From Methylobacterium oxalidis (GTDB lineage: Bacteria > Pseudomonadota > Alphaproteobacteria > Rhizobiales > Beijerinckiaceae), in contig NZ_BJZU01000049.1 in assembly GCF_007992195.1 (NCBI RefSeq), positions 29,359-93,358 on the forward strand: a DNA stretch of 64,000 bases, written 5' to 3'. Under the pieces are notes generated by a model that worked only from the letters and a program-made list of their open reading frames with translations, made no database searches and was not told the DNA's origin. A program made the translations under genes and the position numbers. Shown in pieces: positions 39,985 through 49,142 of the stretch (within the stretch, counting starts at the first letter, position 1; every line of letters starts with the position of its first letter).

Positions 39985-41199
39985 TTGGCATCCGTGCCGA
40001 CCTCACCCATCGGACTTCGCCGCGCGAGGCAGGCCGCCGCGGCACCGGCGGACCTGCCGGACCGTGCCGACATCCTCGTCGTCGGCGGCGGCCTGATCGG
40101 CCTGTCGATCGCGTGGCGCCTCGCTGAATCCGGCCGCTCCGTCGTCGTGCTGGAGCGCGAGACGCTCGGCGCGGGCGCGAGCCTCGCCGCCACCGGCATG
40201 CTGGCCCCGGCCGCCGAGCACGAGCCGGGCTCGGACCCGCTGCTGCCCCTGGCCCTGGAGAGCCTGCGCCGCTGGCCGGGCTTCCGTGACGCGCTCCAGG
40301 CGGCCTCGGGCACGCAGATCGATTACCGCGCGGACGGCACGTTGGTGATCGCGGTCGGCCGAGATGAGGTGGACCGCCTGCGCTTCCGCTACGATCTGCA
40401 GCGCCGCTCCGGCGTCGCCGCCGAGTGGATCAGCGGCGCCGACGTCCGCCGCCGGGAGCCCATGCTCCGGCCGACCGTCACGGCGGGCATCGCCTGCCCC
40501 CTCGACCATCAGGTCGACCCGCGGCTCGTGATGTCGGCTCTGGCCTCGGCCTGCGTCCGGGCCGGCGTCAGGATCGTGGAGCGCGCCCCGGTCACCGCCC
40601 TCGACTGGGCGGGGGGCCGCGTCGTCGGCGCCCGGACCGAGGCCGGCCGTGTCGCGGCCGGGACCGTGATCCTCGCCACGGGCGCCTGGAGCGGGGAGGG
40701 CGGCCTCCTGCCCGACGCCCTGTCGCTGCCGGTGCGGCCGATCAAGGGCCAATCCCTCGCCCTGCGCACCACGCGCCATACGAGCAATCTCTCGGGCATG
40801 GTCTGGACCGAGCAGGTTCACCTCGCCCCGAAGAGCGACGGACACCTCATCGTGGGCGCGACGGTGGAGGATTGCGGCTTCCGGGCCGGCGTCACCGCGG
40901 GCGGGCTCTACGCCCTCCTCGAGGGCGCGCGCCGGGTCCTGCCCGGGGTCGAGGAGATGGAGGTCGAGGCCGTGTGGAGCGGCTATCGCCCGACCTCGGA
41001 CGACGATGGCCCGATCATCGACACGCTGGCGCCCGGCCTCGTCGTCGCCACGGGCCACCACCGCAACGGCTACCTTCTGGCACCGGCGACCGCCGATGCC
41101 GTGGCGGAGCTCGTCGCGGCGGGCGCGCTGCCGGGTTTCGCGCGCGCCTTCGGCCTGGGCCGCTTCCGGGAATCTCACACCGTGAGGGCCAGCGCATGA
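39985..41199 (+). CDS. thiO: Glycine oxidase ThiO
   Basis: A 404-residue FAD-dependent oxidase that turns glycine into dehydroglycine for the thiazole half of thiamine. The FAD-binding Rossmann motif DILVVGGGLIGLSIAWRL lies near residue 27. GAGASLAATGMLAPAAEHEP and a C-terminal GHHRNGYLLAPATAD match ThiO of the D-amino-acid oxidase family. TTG at 39985 follows GGAGGG; GTG 9 bases later is an alternative. Its stop overlaps the thiS ATG. Expression is probably controlled by the TPP riboswitch. Confidence 0.93.
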   Translation: MASVPTSPIGLRRARQAAAAPADLPDRADILVVGGGLIGLSIAWRLAESGRSVVVLERETLGAGASLAATGMLAPAAEHEPGSDPLLPLALESLRRWPGFRDALQAASGTQIDYRADGTLVIAVGRDEVDRLRFRYDLQRRSGVAAEWISGADVRRREPMLRPTVTAGIACPLDHQVDPRLVMSALASACVRAGVRIVERAPVTALDWAGGRVVGARTEAGRVAAGTVILATGAWSGEGGLLPDALSLPVRPIKGQSLALRTTRHTSNLSGMVWTEQVHLAPKSDGHLIVGATVEDCGFRAGVTAGGLYALLEGARRVLPGVEEMEVEAVWSGYRPTSDDDGPIIDTLAPGLVVATGHHRNGYLLAPATADAVAELVAAGALPGFARAFGLGRFRESHTVRASA

Positions 41200-41408
41200 A
41201 GCTCACCGTCAACGGCCAGCCCCGCGAGCGCGAGGCCGCCGACATCGAATCCCTGTTCCGCATCGAGGCCGAGGAGACCGGCATCGAGAGTCCGCAGGGC
41301 ATCGCCATCGCGCTGAACGGCCGGGTCGTGCGCCGCAAGGACTGGGCGGGGACGCCCGTCCGGGAGGGCGACCGGATCGAGATCGTGCGCGCCATGCAGG
41401 GAGGCTGA
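41196..41408 (+). CDS. thiS: Sulfur carrier protein ThiS
   Basis: A 70-residue ubiquitin-like sulfur carrier for thiazole formation. It starts MKLTVNGQPRER and ends in the required Gly-Gly, which is adenylated and then thiocarboxylated. An ATGA overlap couples it to thiO, and thiG follows 3 bases after its stop. ThiF is not in the window. Confidence 0.95.
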   Translation: MKLTVNGQPREREAADIESLFRIEAEETGIESPQGIAIALNGRVVRRKDWAGTPVREGDRIEIVRAMQGG

Positions 41409-41411
41409 CCC

Positions 41412-42218
41412 ATGACACCGACCGACACCGTCACGCCGCTCCGCCCGCCCGAGGAGGACGGCCTCGTCATCGCCGGCGTGCGCCTCTCCTCGCGCCTTCT
41501 CATCGGCACGGCGGGCTATCCGACCCAGGCGATCATGCGCGAGGCGGTCGCGGCCTCCGGCGCCGAAATCGTCACCGCCTCGATCCGCCGAGTCTCGCTC
41601 CAGGGCCACGGCTCGGACACGGTGCGCATCCTGAAGGGCTACCGCTTCCTGCCGAACACCGCGGGGTGCGAGACCGCCCGCGACGCCATCATGACGGCCG
41701 AACTCGCCCGCGAGGCGCTCGACACGAACTGGATCAAGGTCGAGGTGATCGGCGACCGGGAGACGCTCTACCCGGACGTCGCCGAGCTGATCGAAGCCTG
41801 CCGCCACCTCGTCGACGAGGGCTTCGTGGTGCTGCCCTACTGCAACGACGATCCGGTCGTCTGCCAGCGGCTCCAGGACATCGGCTGCGCCGCCGTCATG
41901 CCGATGGGTTCGCTGATCGGCTCCGGGATGGGGGTGGCGAACCCCGCCAACATCGAGCTGATCTGCCGCCGCGCCAGCGTGCCGGTGATCGTCGATGCCG
42001 GCATCGGCACGGCCTCGGACGCGGTCATCGCGATGGAGCTCGGCGCCGCCGCATGCCTCATCAACACGGCCGTGGCCAAGGCCGACGATCCGGTGCGGAT
42101 GGCGCGGGCCATGCGCCTTGCCGTCGAGGCGGGGCGCTGCGCGCACCTCGCCGGCCGCATCCCGCGCCGCGGGCGGGCCGACCCGTCGAGCCCGCAGCTC
42201 GGCCTCGTGGGCTCGTGA
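41412..42218 (+). CDS. thiG: Thiazole synthase ThiG
   Basis: A 268-residue TIM-barrel enzyme that joins deoxyxylulose 5-phosphate, ThiS thiocarboxylate and dehydroglycine into the thiazole phosphate. Marks include [23 protein letters not shown] (Schiff-base Lys region), [24 protein letters not shown] and [17 protein letters not shown] overlap with thiE follows. It has a few extra N-terminal residues ([15 protein letters not shown]) before the conserved start. Confidence 0.96.
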   Translation: MTPTDTVTPLRPPEEDGLVIAGVRLSSRLLIGTAGYPTQAIMREAVAASGAEIVTASIRRVSLQGHGSDTVRILKGYRFLPNTAGCETARDAIMTAELAREALDTNWIKVEVIGDRETLYPDVAELIEACRHLVDEGFVVLPYCNDDPVVCQRLQDIGCAAVMPMGSLIGSGMGVANPANIELICRRASVPVIVDAGIGTASDAVIAMELGAAACLINTAVAKADDPVRMARAMRLAVEAGRCAHLAGRIPRRGRADPSSPQLGLVGS

Positions 42219-42844
42219 GGCGCCTGCCGGGGCCGCTCCTCGCGATCACCGACCATCACGCTTGCCGGTACGGCCTCGGCGTGATGGTCGACGCGCTTCT
42301 CGACGGCGGCTGCCGCTGGATCTGGTTCCGCGACACCGACCTCGCATCCGACGAGCGATGCCGCCTCGGCGGGGACCTTCTCGCCCGCGTCCGGCCGCGC
42401 GGAGGTCGCCTGACGATCGGGCGGGACGCAGCCCTCGCGGCCGCCCTCGGCGCGGACGGGGTGCACCTGCCGGGCGGCACCGGCCCGGCCGAGATCGAGG
42501 CCGCCCGCCGCATCCTGCCGGCGGATGCCCTCGTCGGCGTCTCGGCCCACGGCCCGACCGATCTCTCTCGCGCGCGCGACGGCGGCGCCGATTACGCGAC
42601 GCTGAGCCCGGTCTTCGAGAGCGTGAGCAAGCCGGGCTACGGGCCGGCGCTCGGCGCGGCGGGCCTCGTCGAGGCGTGCCGCCTCGGCATCCCCATCGTC
42701 GCGCTCGGCGGCGTCACCCCCGCCACCGCGCCCCTGTGCCGCCGGGCCGGCGCCACCGCGGTCGCGGCCATGGGCGGGCTGATGCGCGCGCCCGACCCGG
42801 CCGGCACCGCGCGCAACCTCCTCGCCGCCTGGGAGCGAATCTGA
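42215..42844 (+). CDS. thiE: Thiamine-phosphate synthase ThiE
   Basis: A 209-residue TIM-barrel enzyme that couples the pyrimidine and thiazole units into thiamine phosphate. Family features include [41 protein letters not shown] and [14 protein letters not shown]. The N-terminal half is divergent, and the phosphate-loop region differs from the canonical enzyme, so a TenI-like variant is possible. Position after thiG favours ThiE. GTG at 42215 overlaps the thiG stop. It is the last thi gene; thiC, thiD and thiL are elsewhere. Confidence 0.85.
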   Translation: MRRLPGPLLAITDHHACRYGLGVMVDALLDGGCRWIWFRDTDLASDERCRLGGDLLARVRPRGGRLTIGRDAALAAALGADGVHLPGGTGPAEIEAARRILPADALVGVSAHGPTDLSRARDGGADYATLSPVFESVSKPGYGPALGAAGLVEACRLGIPIVALGGVTPATAPLCRRAGATAVAAMGGLMRAPDPAGTARNLLAAWERI

Positions 42845-42956
42845 GGCCGCCGCTCACAGGATCATGACGCTGCCGGCTGCCCGGCGGCCCCGGTGCGGTC
42901 GCGCGGCGGGGCCGTCCTCGCGTATACGCGGATCCGACCGAGCGGGGGCGGGATCG

Positions 42957-44732
42957 ATGCACACGGCGCGAACATCCTTCGGCTGGCGCTGGATCGGGCG
43001 TGCCCTGCGGCTGCGCCGCGGCCAGATGATGCAATTGCTGCTGGTGGTCGCGGCCGGATACGGCGCCGGGCTCGTCTTCCCCATCGCGACGCAGCGCATC
43101 GTCGACGCCATCGTGGCGGGCCGGGCCGACCTGCCGCTCGCCGGCCTCGCGCTTCTCGCCGTGGCCGCCATCGCCGCCGAGGTCGTCCTGTTCTCCCGGC
43201 GCCAGACGCTGGTGATCGGGCTCGGCACCTTCCTCGACCGGCGGATCTCGCGGCGCGTCTTCGCGCATCTGCTGCGCGTCCGGCTCGACGGCGCCCGCTT
43301 TCGCTCCGGCGAGATCCTCAACCACTTCCAGCAGGTCACGAAGATCCGGGATTTCGTCCTGCATCAGGTGCCCAACGCGGTGATCGACGCGGGCGGCGCC
43401 GTCGTGGCCCTCGGTCTCGTCCTGCACTACGACGGGGTGATCGCCATCGCCCTCGTCGCGGCGGCGCCCGTCATCATCCTCGTCGCGAGCAACCAGATCA
43501 GCGAGATCTGGAAATCGGCGGAGGCCCACTACAGGGCGATGGGTCACCGGAACAGCACGCTGGCCGAGACGGTCAACGGGCTCGTCACCGTGCGGTCGCT
43601 CGCGCTCGAAGCCTCGCGCATGCGGCGCTGGGAGCGGGTCACGGCCGTGGCGCTGGCGGAGCTGCGCACCGTGATGGACCTTCAGCGGCGCTACGGCGTG
43701 CGCGCGCAGGCCGTCTCCCGCGGCATGACGCTGCTCGTCATCGGCGTCGGGTGCTGGCGCATGTACGGCGGCCACCTCTCGGTCGGCGAGTTCCTGGCGA
43801 TCCAGGTCGTGGCGGCGCGGATCACCGGGCCGCTTCTCGGCAGCGCCGACATCCTGCGCATGACGCAGGAGGTCAACGTGGCGATCGAGCAGGTCCGCGG
43901 GCTCCTAAACCTCCCGACGGAGCGCGCCCGGCTCCACCCGCCCCTGCGCCGGCTCGGGCCGGGCGGGATCCGGATCGAGGGCGTCGCGCTGACATATCCG
44001 GGCTCCGACCGGCCCGCCCTGCGGGACGTCAGCCTCGACCTGCCGGAGCGCGGCATCGTCGCCGTCGTCGGCCGCAACGGGTCCGGCAAGTCGACTCTGC
44101 TCCGGATCCTGCTCGGTCTGCAGCGCGACTATACGGGGCGCGTCGAGGTCGGCGGGGCGGACCTGCGCGACTACGATCCGCGCTGGCTGCGCGGCCGGAT
44201 CGGCGCGGTGGATCAGGACACCGTCCTGTTCTCGGGCAGCGTGGCCGACAACCTCGCGGAGCGGCGGCAGGACGAGGCGGCCGTGCGGGAGGCGCTGCGC
44301 TTCGCGGGCGTCCTGGGTACCGTCGAGGACCTGCCGGAGGGGCTCGCGACGGAACTCGGCGAGAGCGGGCGCAGCCTGTCGGGCGGCCAGCGGCAGCGCA
44401 TCTCGATCGCGCGCGCGGTGATCCGGGACCCCGCCCTGGCCATCCTCGACGAGCCGACGGCCTTCCTCGATCCGGAAGCGGCCCTGGCGCTCGAGCGCAA
44501 CCTCACCGCCTGGGGCAGCGACCGCCTCCTGATCCTCGTGACTCACAATCTCGCCGCCGTGCGACAGGCCGACCAGATCGTCGTCCTCGACGAGGGGCGC
44601 GTGCTCGGGACGGGCCGGCACGAGGACCTGATCCGCCGCGTGCCGGTCTACGCGTCCCTGTGGGACGACCACACCCGCTCGCTCCGCGAGCACGCCGGCG
44701 CGGGCTCCGGCAGGGCGCCGGTCCCCGCCTGA
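42957..44732 (+). CDS. ABC transporter, fused permease and ATPase (exporter half-transporter)
   Basis: A 591-residue type I exporter half. The membrane domain with about six helices spans about 30-320. The ATPase has Walker A VGRNGSGKST, Q-loop region GAVDQDTVLFSG, signature LSGGQRQR, Walker B LAILDEPTAFLD and the H-loop VTHN. A C39-like N-terminal peptidase domain is absent. ATG at 42957 follows GGGGGCGGG. It starts 112 bases after thiE and converges with Anbu (4 bases between stops). The domain type resembles toxin and peptide exporters (HlyB-like), but the substrate is unknown and no adaptor protein is next to it. Confidence 0.9.
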   Translation: MHTARTSFGWRWIGRALRLRRGQMMQLLLVVAAGYGAGLVFPIATQRIVDAIVAGRADLPLAGLALLAVAAIAAEVVLFSRRQTLVIGLGTFLDRRISRRVFAHLLRVRLDGARFRSGEILNHFQQVTKIRDFVLHQVPNAVIDAGGAVVALGLVLHYDGVIAIALVAAAPVIILVASNQISEIWKSAEAHYRAMGHRNSTLAETVNGLVTVRSLALEASRMRRWERVTAVALAELRTVMDLQRRYGVRAQAVSRGMTLLVIGVGCWRMYGGHLSVGEFLAIQVVAARITGPLLGSADILRMTQEVNVAIEQVRGLLNLPTERARLHPPLRRLGPGGIRIEGVALTYPGSDRPALRDVSLDLPERGIVAVVGRNGSGKSTLLRILLGLQRDYTGRVEVGGADLRDYDPRWLRGRIGAVDQDTVLFSGSVADNLAERRQDEAAVREALRFAGVLGTVEDLPEGLATELGESGRSLSGGQRQRISIARAVIRDPALAILDEPTAFLDPEAALALERNLTAWGSDRLLILVTHNLAAVRQADQIVVLDEGRVLGTGRHEDLIRRVPVYASLWDDHTRSLREHAGAGSGRAPVPA

Positions 44733-44736
44733 CGGA

Positions 44737-45486
44737 TCAGCGCACCGCCGGGCCGTAGGGCGGGCGCGGGATCGCGCGGTGCGCCGCGCGCAGGGCCGCC
44801 GACCAGCGCTCGCGCAGGTCGTGGAAATAGGGCTCGCCCGCCTCGATCCGGTGGCTGACCTCGAGGTCGAGAGCGTTGCGCCGCGCAACCGCCACGTCGA
44901 TGGGCAGGCCGACGCCGAGATTCGATCGCATGGTCGAATCCATCGAGACGAGGCCGACCTTGAGCGCGTCGTAGAGGTCGGTCGCGTAGGTCACGGCCCG
45001 GTCGAGGATCGGCTTGCCGTACTTGTGCTCGCCGATCTGCAGGAAGGGCGCGTCCACGCTGCACTCGATGAAGTTGCCCGCCGAGTAGATCAGGAACAGC
45101 CGCATCGGCTCGCCGCCGATCTGCCCGCCGAACAGGAAGGACACCTCGAAGCGGAGATTGGCGGCGGCAAACCCCTCCCGCTCGATGGCGCGCACGCGGC
45201 GGATCGCGTCGCCCACGAGCTGCGCCGCCTGGAACATGGTCGGCGCCTCGACGAAGCGCATCGGCGGCTCGCCGTCCGCGCCCGGCACGCCCTCCGCGAG
45301 AAGGCTCAGCACCGACTGGGTGACCGAGAGGTTGCCCGCGGAGGCGAGCATCATCACGCGCTCGCCCGGCACGTTGAAATGGTGCAGTTTGCGGTAGGTG
45401 GATATGTCGTCGAGCCCCGCATTGGTGCGGGTGTCGGCGATCATCACGAGACCGTCCTCCACGAGGAGCCCGACGCAGTAGGTCAT
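44737..45486 (-). CDS. Anbu: proteasome-like (ancestral beta subunit) peptidase
   Basis: A 249-residue Ntn-hydrolase of the Anbu group, related to HslV and the 20S proteasome beta subunit. The start MTYCVGLLVEDGLVMIADTR leaves Thr2 as the N-terminal nucleophile after Met removal. TRTNAGLDDISTYRKLH and FLFGGQIGGEPMRLFLIYSAG are characteristic. Known family members form open helical rings and work without a clear AAA partner. It is the last gene of the four-gene cluster with a transglutaminase-like protein, alpha-E protein and ATP-grasp protein, 41 bases after its neighbour. A role in processing a peptide tag made by the neighbouring enzymes is inferred. Confidence 0.93.
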   Translation of the reverse strand: MTYCVGLLVEDGLVMIADTRTNAGLDDISTYRKLHHFNVPGERVMMLASAGNLSVTQSVLSLLAEGVPGADGEPPMRFVEAPTMFQAAQLVGDAIRRVRAIEREGFAAANLRFEVSFLFGGQIGGEPMRLFLIYSAGNFIECSVDAPFLQIGEHKYGKPILDRAVTYATDLYDALKVGLVSMDSTMRSNLGVGLPIDVAVARRNALDLEVSHRIEAGEPYFHDLRERWSAALRAAHRAIPRPPYGPAVR

Positions 45487-45527
45487 GGCACGGTACCTTC
45501 CTCAGCGCCGTCCTGACGGCGCCCGCA

Positions 45528-46355
45528 TCAGGATTGCGTAGCGGCCTGTGCTTGCTCCACCCGGAGGTGCACGTCCAGGGTTTCGGTGCCGCCCCCGGTA
45601 CGGCTGCCGCGGATCGGGGCGGCGCCGAGATAGTCGAGGCCCGTGGCGACCCGGATGTAGGCTTCCGTCGTGCCGATGCAGTTCGACGGGTCGAACCCGA
45701 CCCAGCCGAGGTCTGGCACCAGCGCCTCGGCCCAGGCATGCGCCGCCTTCTGCTCCGCCTCGCCGTCCTCGCGCCGGAAGTAGCCGGAGACGTAGCGCGT
45801 CGGGATCTCGAGGTGGCGTGCCGCCGCGATGAAGACGTGGGTGAGGTCCTGGCAGACGCCGCGCCCGACCGCGAAGGACTTCGCCGCGCTGGTGCTGGCG
45901 CTGGCCGGGCCCGGCTCGAAGCTCATGGTCTCGCAGACCGCGCCGAGCAGCCGGTGCAGGGTCGCCAGCGCGTCGCGCTCGCCCGAGGAGGCGACCCGGC
46001 GGGCGAGGTCCTGGATCTCGTCGCTCGGGGCCGTGAGGTCGGTCTCGCGCAGGTAGAACGGATCCGGCAGGCGCTCGACGGCGCCGCGCACGATGCCGTG
46101 GGTCTCGTTGGTGTCGACCTCGCCGGCGACCCGGATCACCAGGGCGTCCGCCGGCTCGTCGGGCGAGAACCAGTGGACGATGTTGCCGAACCCGTCCTCC
46201 CGCTCGGTCAGGTGCCCGTCGACGGAGGGCTCGATCCGCCAGCGCCGGACGTACTGCCCGTCGTGGTCGCGCGGGGTCATGCGCAGCACCTGGATCAGGC
46301 CGCGGGCCGGCTGCTCGTAGCTGTAGATGGTCTCGTGGACGACGCGGATTCGCAT
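45528..46355 (-). CDS. Transglutaminase-like cysteine protease (Anbu cluster)
   Basis: A 275-residue protein with a bacterial transglutaminase-like N-terminal beta domain (about 1-85) and a catalytic core. The triad is clear: C168 in GRGVCQDLTHVF, H206 in AHAWAEAL and D222 in GFDPSN. Bacterial members act mainly as peptidases or amidohydrolases rather than cross-linkers. It is the third gene of the cluster, 28 bases after the alpha-E gene and 41 before Anbu. The predicted partner role is to cut or release peptide ligated by the ATP-grasp enzyme. Confidence 0.93.
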   Translation of the reverse strand: MRIRVVHETIYSYEQPARGLIQVLRMTPRDHDGQYVRRWRIEPSVDGHLTEREDGFGNIVHWFSPDEPADALVIRVAGEVDTNETHGIVRGAVERLPDPFYLRETDLTAPSDEIQDLARRVASSGERDALATLHRLLGAVCETMSFEPGPASASTSAAKSFAVGRGVCQDLTHVFIAAARHLEIPTRYVSGYFRREDGEAEQKAAHAWAEALVPDLGWVGFDPSNCIGTTEAYIRVATGLDYLGAAPIRGSRTGGGTETLDVHLRVEQAQAATQS

Positions 46356-46383
46356 GGGGAGGATTCTGCCCGTGTTGCCCGTC

Positions 46384-47328
46384 TCAGACCAGATACTGCT
46401 CGGTGATGGCCGCGCCGACCCGGTTGTTCTCCCCGATGAAGGCGGTGACGAACTCGTGCAGGCCGGCGGCGAAGATGCGGTCGATGTCCTCGCTCTCCAG
46501 GCGCGCCAGCAGGTTGCTGGCGAGCCGCTGGCTGGCGCCGCGGCGGCCGTAGGCGTCGGCGATGAGGTCGAGGTGCTCCACGACCATGCCGTAGCAATTG
46601 GCGAAGGAGCGCGGCATCTGCCGGTTGAGGATCAGGAGATCGGCCACGAGCAGCGGCTTGATGCTCTCCCGGTAGACCCAGTGATAGGCGTTGAAGGCCG
46701 AGACTTCGCGCAGGATCGTGGTCCACTGGAAGTAGTCGAGGCTGCCGCCGACCTTCTCGTGGGCGGGAAGCAGGATCTGGTACTTCACGTCGAGGATGCG
46801 GGCCGTGTTGTCGGCCCTTTCCAGGCCGGTGCCGAGGCGCGTGAACCAGTAGGCGTCGTTGCGCAGCATGGTCCGGTAGGCCGAGCCGTCGAAGGTGAGC
46901 GAGATGCCCTTCACCCATTCGAGGAAGCGGGAGAAATCCTCGCGGTTGAGGTCACGCCCCTCGTAGTTGCGCAACTCCAGCCACGCGCCGTTGATCGTAT
47001 CCCACATCTCCGTGGTCAGCGCCGTGCGCACGCTGCGGGCATTCTCCCGCGCCGCCTCGATGCAGGAGCGGATCGATGAGGGGTTCTGCGGGCTGAAGGC
47101 GAGGAAGTTGCTCACCGTGTCGGCGTTGATCCCGTCGTAGAGCGGCTTGAACACCTCCGGGTCGCCCGCCGAGGCCAGCGCGGAGGCCCACTCGTTGGTC
47201 TCCCCGCCGCCGTAGTTCGTCGGCAACGAGGCGAGGCGGTGCGCCGCGTCGAGGATGCGCGCAACGAACTCGGCGCGCTCGACGTAGCGCGAGAGCCAGT
47301 AGAGGTTGTCGGCGGTGCGGGACAGCAT
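46384..47328 (-). CDS. Alpha-E domain-containing protein (Anbu cluster)
   Basis: A 314-residue, mostly helical protein of the alpha-E (DUF403) family. It opens MLSRTADNLYWLSRYVERAE, the highly conserved start. ARSVRTALTTEMWDTINGAW and RADNTARILDVKYQILLP follow. It has no known catalytic motif and probably serves as a scaffold or helper to the ATP-grasp enzyme next to it; in some genomes the two are fused. It is the second gene, 104 bases after the ATP-grasp gene. Confidence 0.93.
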   Translation of the reverse strand: MLSRTADNLYWLSRYVERAEFVARILDAAHRLASLPTNYGGGETNEWASALASAGDPEVFKPLYDGINADTVSNFLAFSPQNPSSIRSCIEAARENARSVRTALTTEMWDTINGAWLELRNYEGRDLNREDFSRFLEWVKGISLTFDGSAYRTMLRNDAYWFTRLGTGLERADNTARILDVKYQILLPAHEKVGGSLDYFQWTTILREVSAFNAYHWVYRESIKPLLVADLLILNRQMPRSFANCYGMVVEHLDLIADAYGRRGASQRLASNLLARLESEDIDRIFAAGLHEFVTAFIGENNRVGAAITEQYLV

Positions 47329-47432
47329 GGTCGTTTCGCTAGCGATCGGTCGGTTGGAGGCCCCTCGTCGGAGGGTGCGAGGGGAGGTGCCGCATCTTCA
47401 GGCAGCCGTGGCTGTCCGATAAAGCGGCAGGC

Positions 47433-48863
47433 TCACCCGTCGAGCACCCAGGTGTCCTTGGTGCCGCCGCCCTGGCTGGAATTGACGACGAGCGAGCCCT
47501 CCTTGAGCGCCACGCGGGTGAGGCCGCCCGGCACGATGCGAATCTCGTCGGCGCCGCAGAGCACGAAGGGCCGCAGGTCGACGTGGCGGGGCGCGACGCC
47601 CGAGGCGACGAAGGTCGGGCAGGTCGAGAGCGAGAGGGTCGGCTGCGCGATGAACCCGTCCGGCGCGTGCCGCAGGCGGCGGCCGAACTCCTCGATCTCG
47701 CGCTTCGTCGCGTGGGGGCCCACCAGCATGCCGTATCCGCCGGAGCCGTTCACCTCCTTCACGACGAGCTCGGAGAGGTGGTCCATCACGTAGGCGAAGG
47801 CGTCCTTCTCGCGGCAGCGGTAGGTCGGCACGTTGTGCAGGATCGGTTCCTCGCCGGTGAAGAACCGCACGATCTCCGGCATGTAGCTGTAGACCGCCTT
47901 GTCGTCGGAGATGCCGGTGCCGACCGCGTTGGCGAGGGTCACCGTGCCGCGCTCGTAGGCGTTCATCAGGCCGGGCACGCCGAGCACCGAGTCCGGGCGG
48001 AACACCAGCGGGTCGAGGAAGTCGTCGTCGAGGCGGCGGTAGACCACGTCGACGCGGCGCGGCCCCTCGGTGGTGCGCATGTAGACCGTGTCGTCCTTGG
48101 TGAAGAGGTCGGACGCCTCGACGAGCTCGACGCCGAGCTTGTCGGCCAGGAACGAGTGCTCGTAGAAGGCCGAGTTGTAGCGGCCCGGGGTCAGCAGCAC
48201 GACGGTCGGGTCGCGCGTCGCCGTGGTCGGGGCGAGGCTGCGCAGCGTCGCGAGGAGCGCGTCCGGATAGTTCTCCACGGGCGCAACCCGGTGCCGGGAG
48301 AACAGGTCCGGGAAGAGCCGCAGCATCACCTCGCGGTTCTCCAGCATGTAGGAGACGCCGGAGGGCGTGCGCGCGTTGTCCTCCAGCACGAAGAAGTCGT
48401 TCTCGCCCGTGCGCACGATGTCGATGCCGGCGATGTGGACGTAGAGGTCGTGCGGAACCCGGAAGGCGCGCATCTCCATCCGATAATGGGCGTTCCGGTA
48501 GACGAGGTCGGCCGGGATGACGCCGGCCTTGAGGCATTCCTGCGCCCCGTAGATGTCGGTGAGGAAGGCATTGATCGCGGTGACGCGCTGCTTGAGGCCG
48601 CGCTCCAGGAAATTCCACTCGGGCTTCGTCAGCACGCGGGGGATGATGTCGAACGGGATCAGCCGCTCGGTCGACTCGTTGTCGCCGTAGACGGCGAAGG
48701 TGATGCCGATGCGCCGGAACAGCAGCTCCGCCTGGCTGCGCCGCGTGTGGAAATGCTCCGGCGGGGTGGCGTCGAGCCAGGTCTTCAGCTGGCTGTAGGC
48801 TTCCCGGATGGCAGCCGGGCTGCCCTCCAGACCGCTCATCTCATCGAACGCGACGCGTGCCAT
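47433..48863 (-). CDS. Circularly permuted type 2 ATP-grasp protein (Anbu cluster)
   Basis: A 476-residue predicted peptide ligase of the circularly permuted ATP-grasp family (DUF404/DUF407, COG2308-type). Features include an N-terminal RSQAELLFRRIGITFAVYGD, IDIVRTGENDFFVLEDNART (nucleotide and metal residues), TPGRYNSAFYEHSFLADKLG, and VVKEVNGSGGYGMLVGPHA in the permuted ATP-binding part. Predicted chemistry is ATP-dependent amide bond formation on a peptide or small molecule; the substrate is unknown. It heads the four-gene minus-strand cluster and therefore probably carries its promoter upstream (48864-49142). Confidence 0.93.
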   Translation of the reverse strand: MARVAFDEMSGLEGSPAAIREAYSQLKTWLDATPPEHFHTRRSQAELLFRRIGITFAVYGDNESTERLIPFDIIPRVLTKPEWNFLERGLKQRVTAINAFLTDIYGAQECLKAGVIPADLVYRNAHYRMEMRAFRVPHDLYVHIAGIDIVRTGENDFFVLEDNARTPSGVSYMLENREVMLRLFPDLFSRHRVAPVENYPDALLATLRSLAPTTATRDPTVVLLTPGRYNSAFYEHSFLADKLGVELVEASDLFTKDDTVYMRTTEGPRRVDVVYRRLDDDFLDPLVFRPDSVLGVPGLMNAYERGTVTLANAVGTGISDDKAVYSYMPEIVRFFTGEEPILHNVPTYRCREKDAFAYVMDHLSELVVKEVNGSGGYGMLVGPHATKREIEEFGRRLRHAPDGFIAQPTLSLSTCPTFVASGVAPRHVDLRPFVLCGADEIRIVPGGLTRVALKEGSLVVNSSQGGGTKDTWVLDG

Positions 48864-49142
48864 CTTCCGCCTCCCTGGCCTGTCACGCTAGAGGCAAGAG
48901 GCGCGCCACGCAAAGGGAAAGCCACTAGGGACAGTTGAAAGGACGTGGGAACCGCGGCTTTGTCAGCGGATGGGCAGCGCTCTCCAGCAAAGGCGCAGAG
49001 TTGGGGCACCGAGCCGACAGCGACGAGGATCGAAAGAACGGATCTGTACTTCGGCGAGACTGTCGCGCCGAAGTGCGGCCTCGCCCGCGACGGTTCGGCG
49101 ACCGTCGCGCGCAGTCGTCGCGCCCGACGTCCCGGCGCGCGG

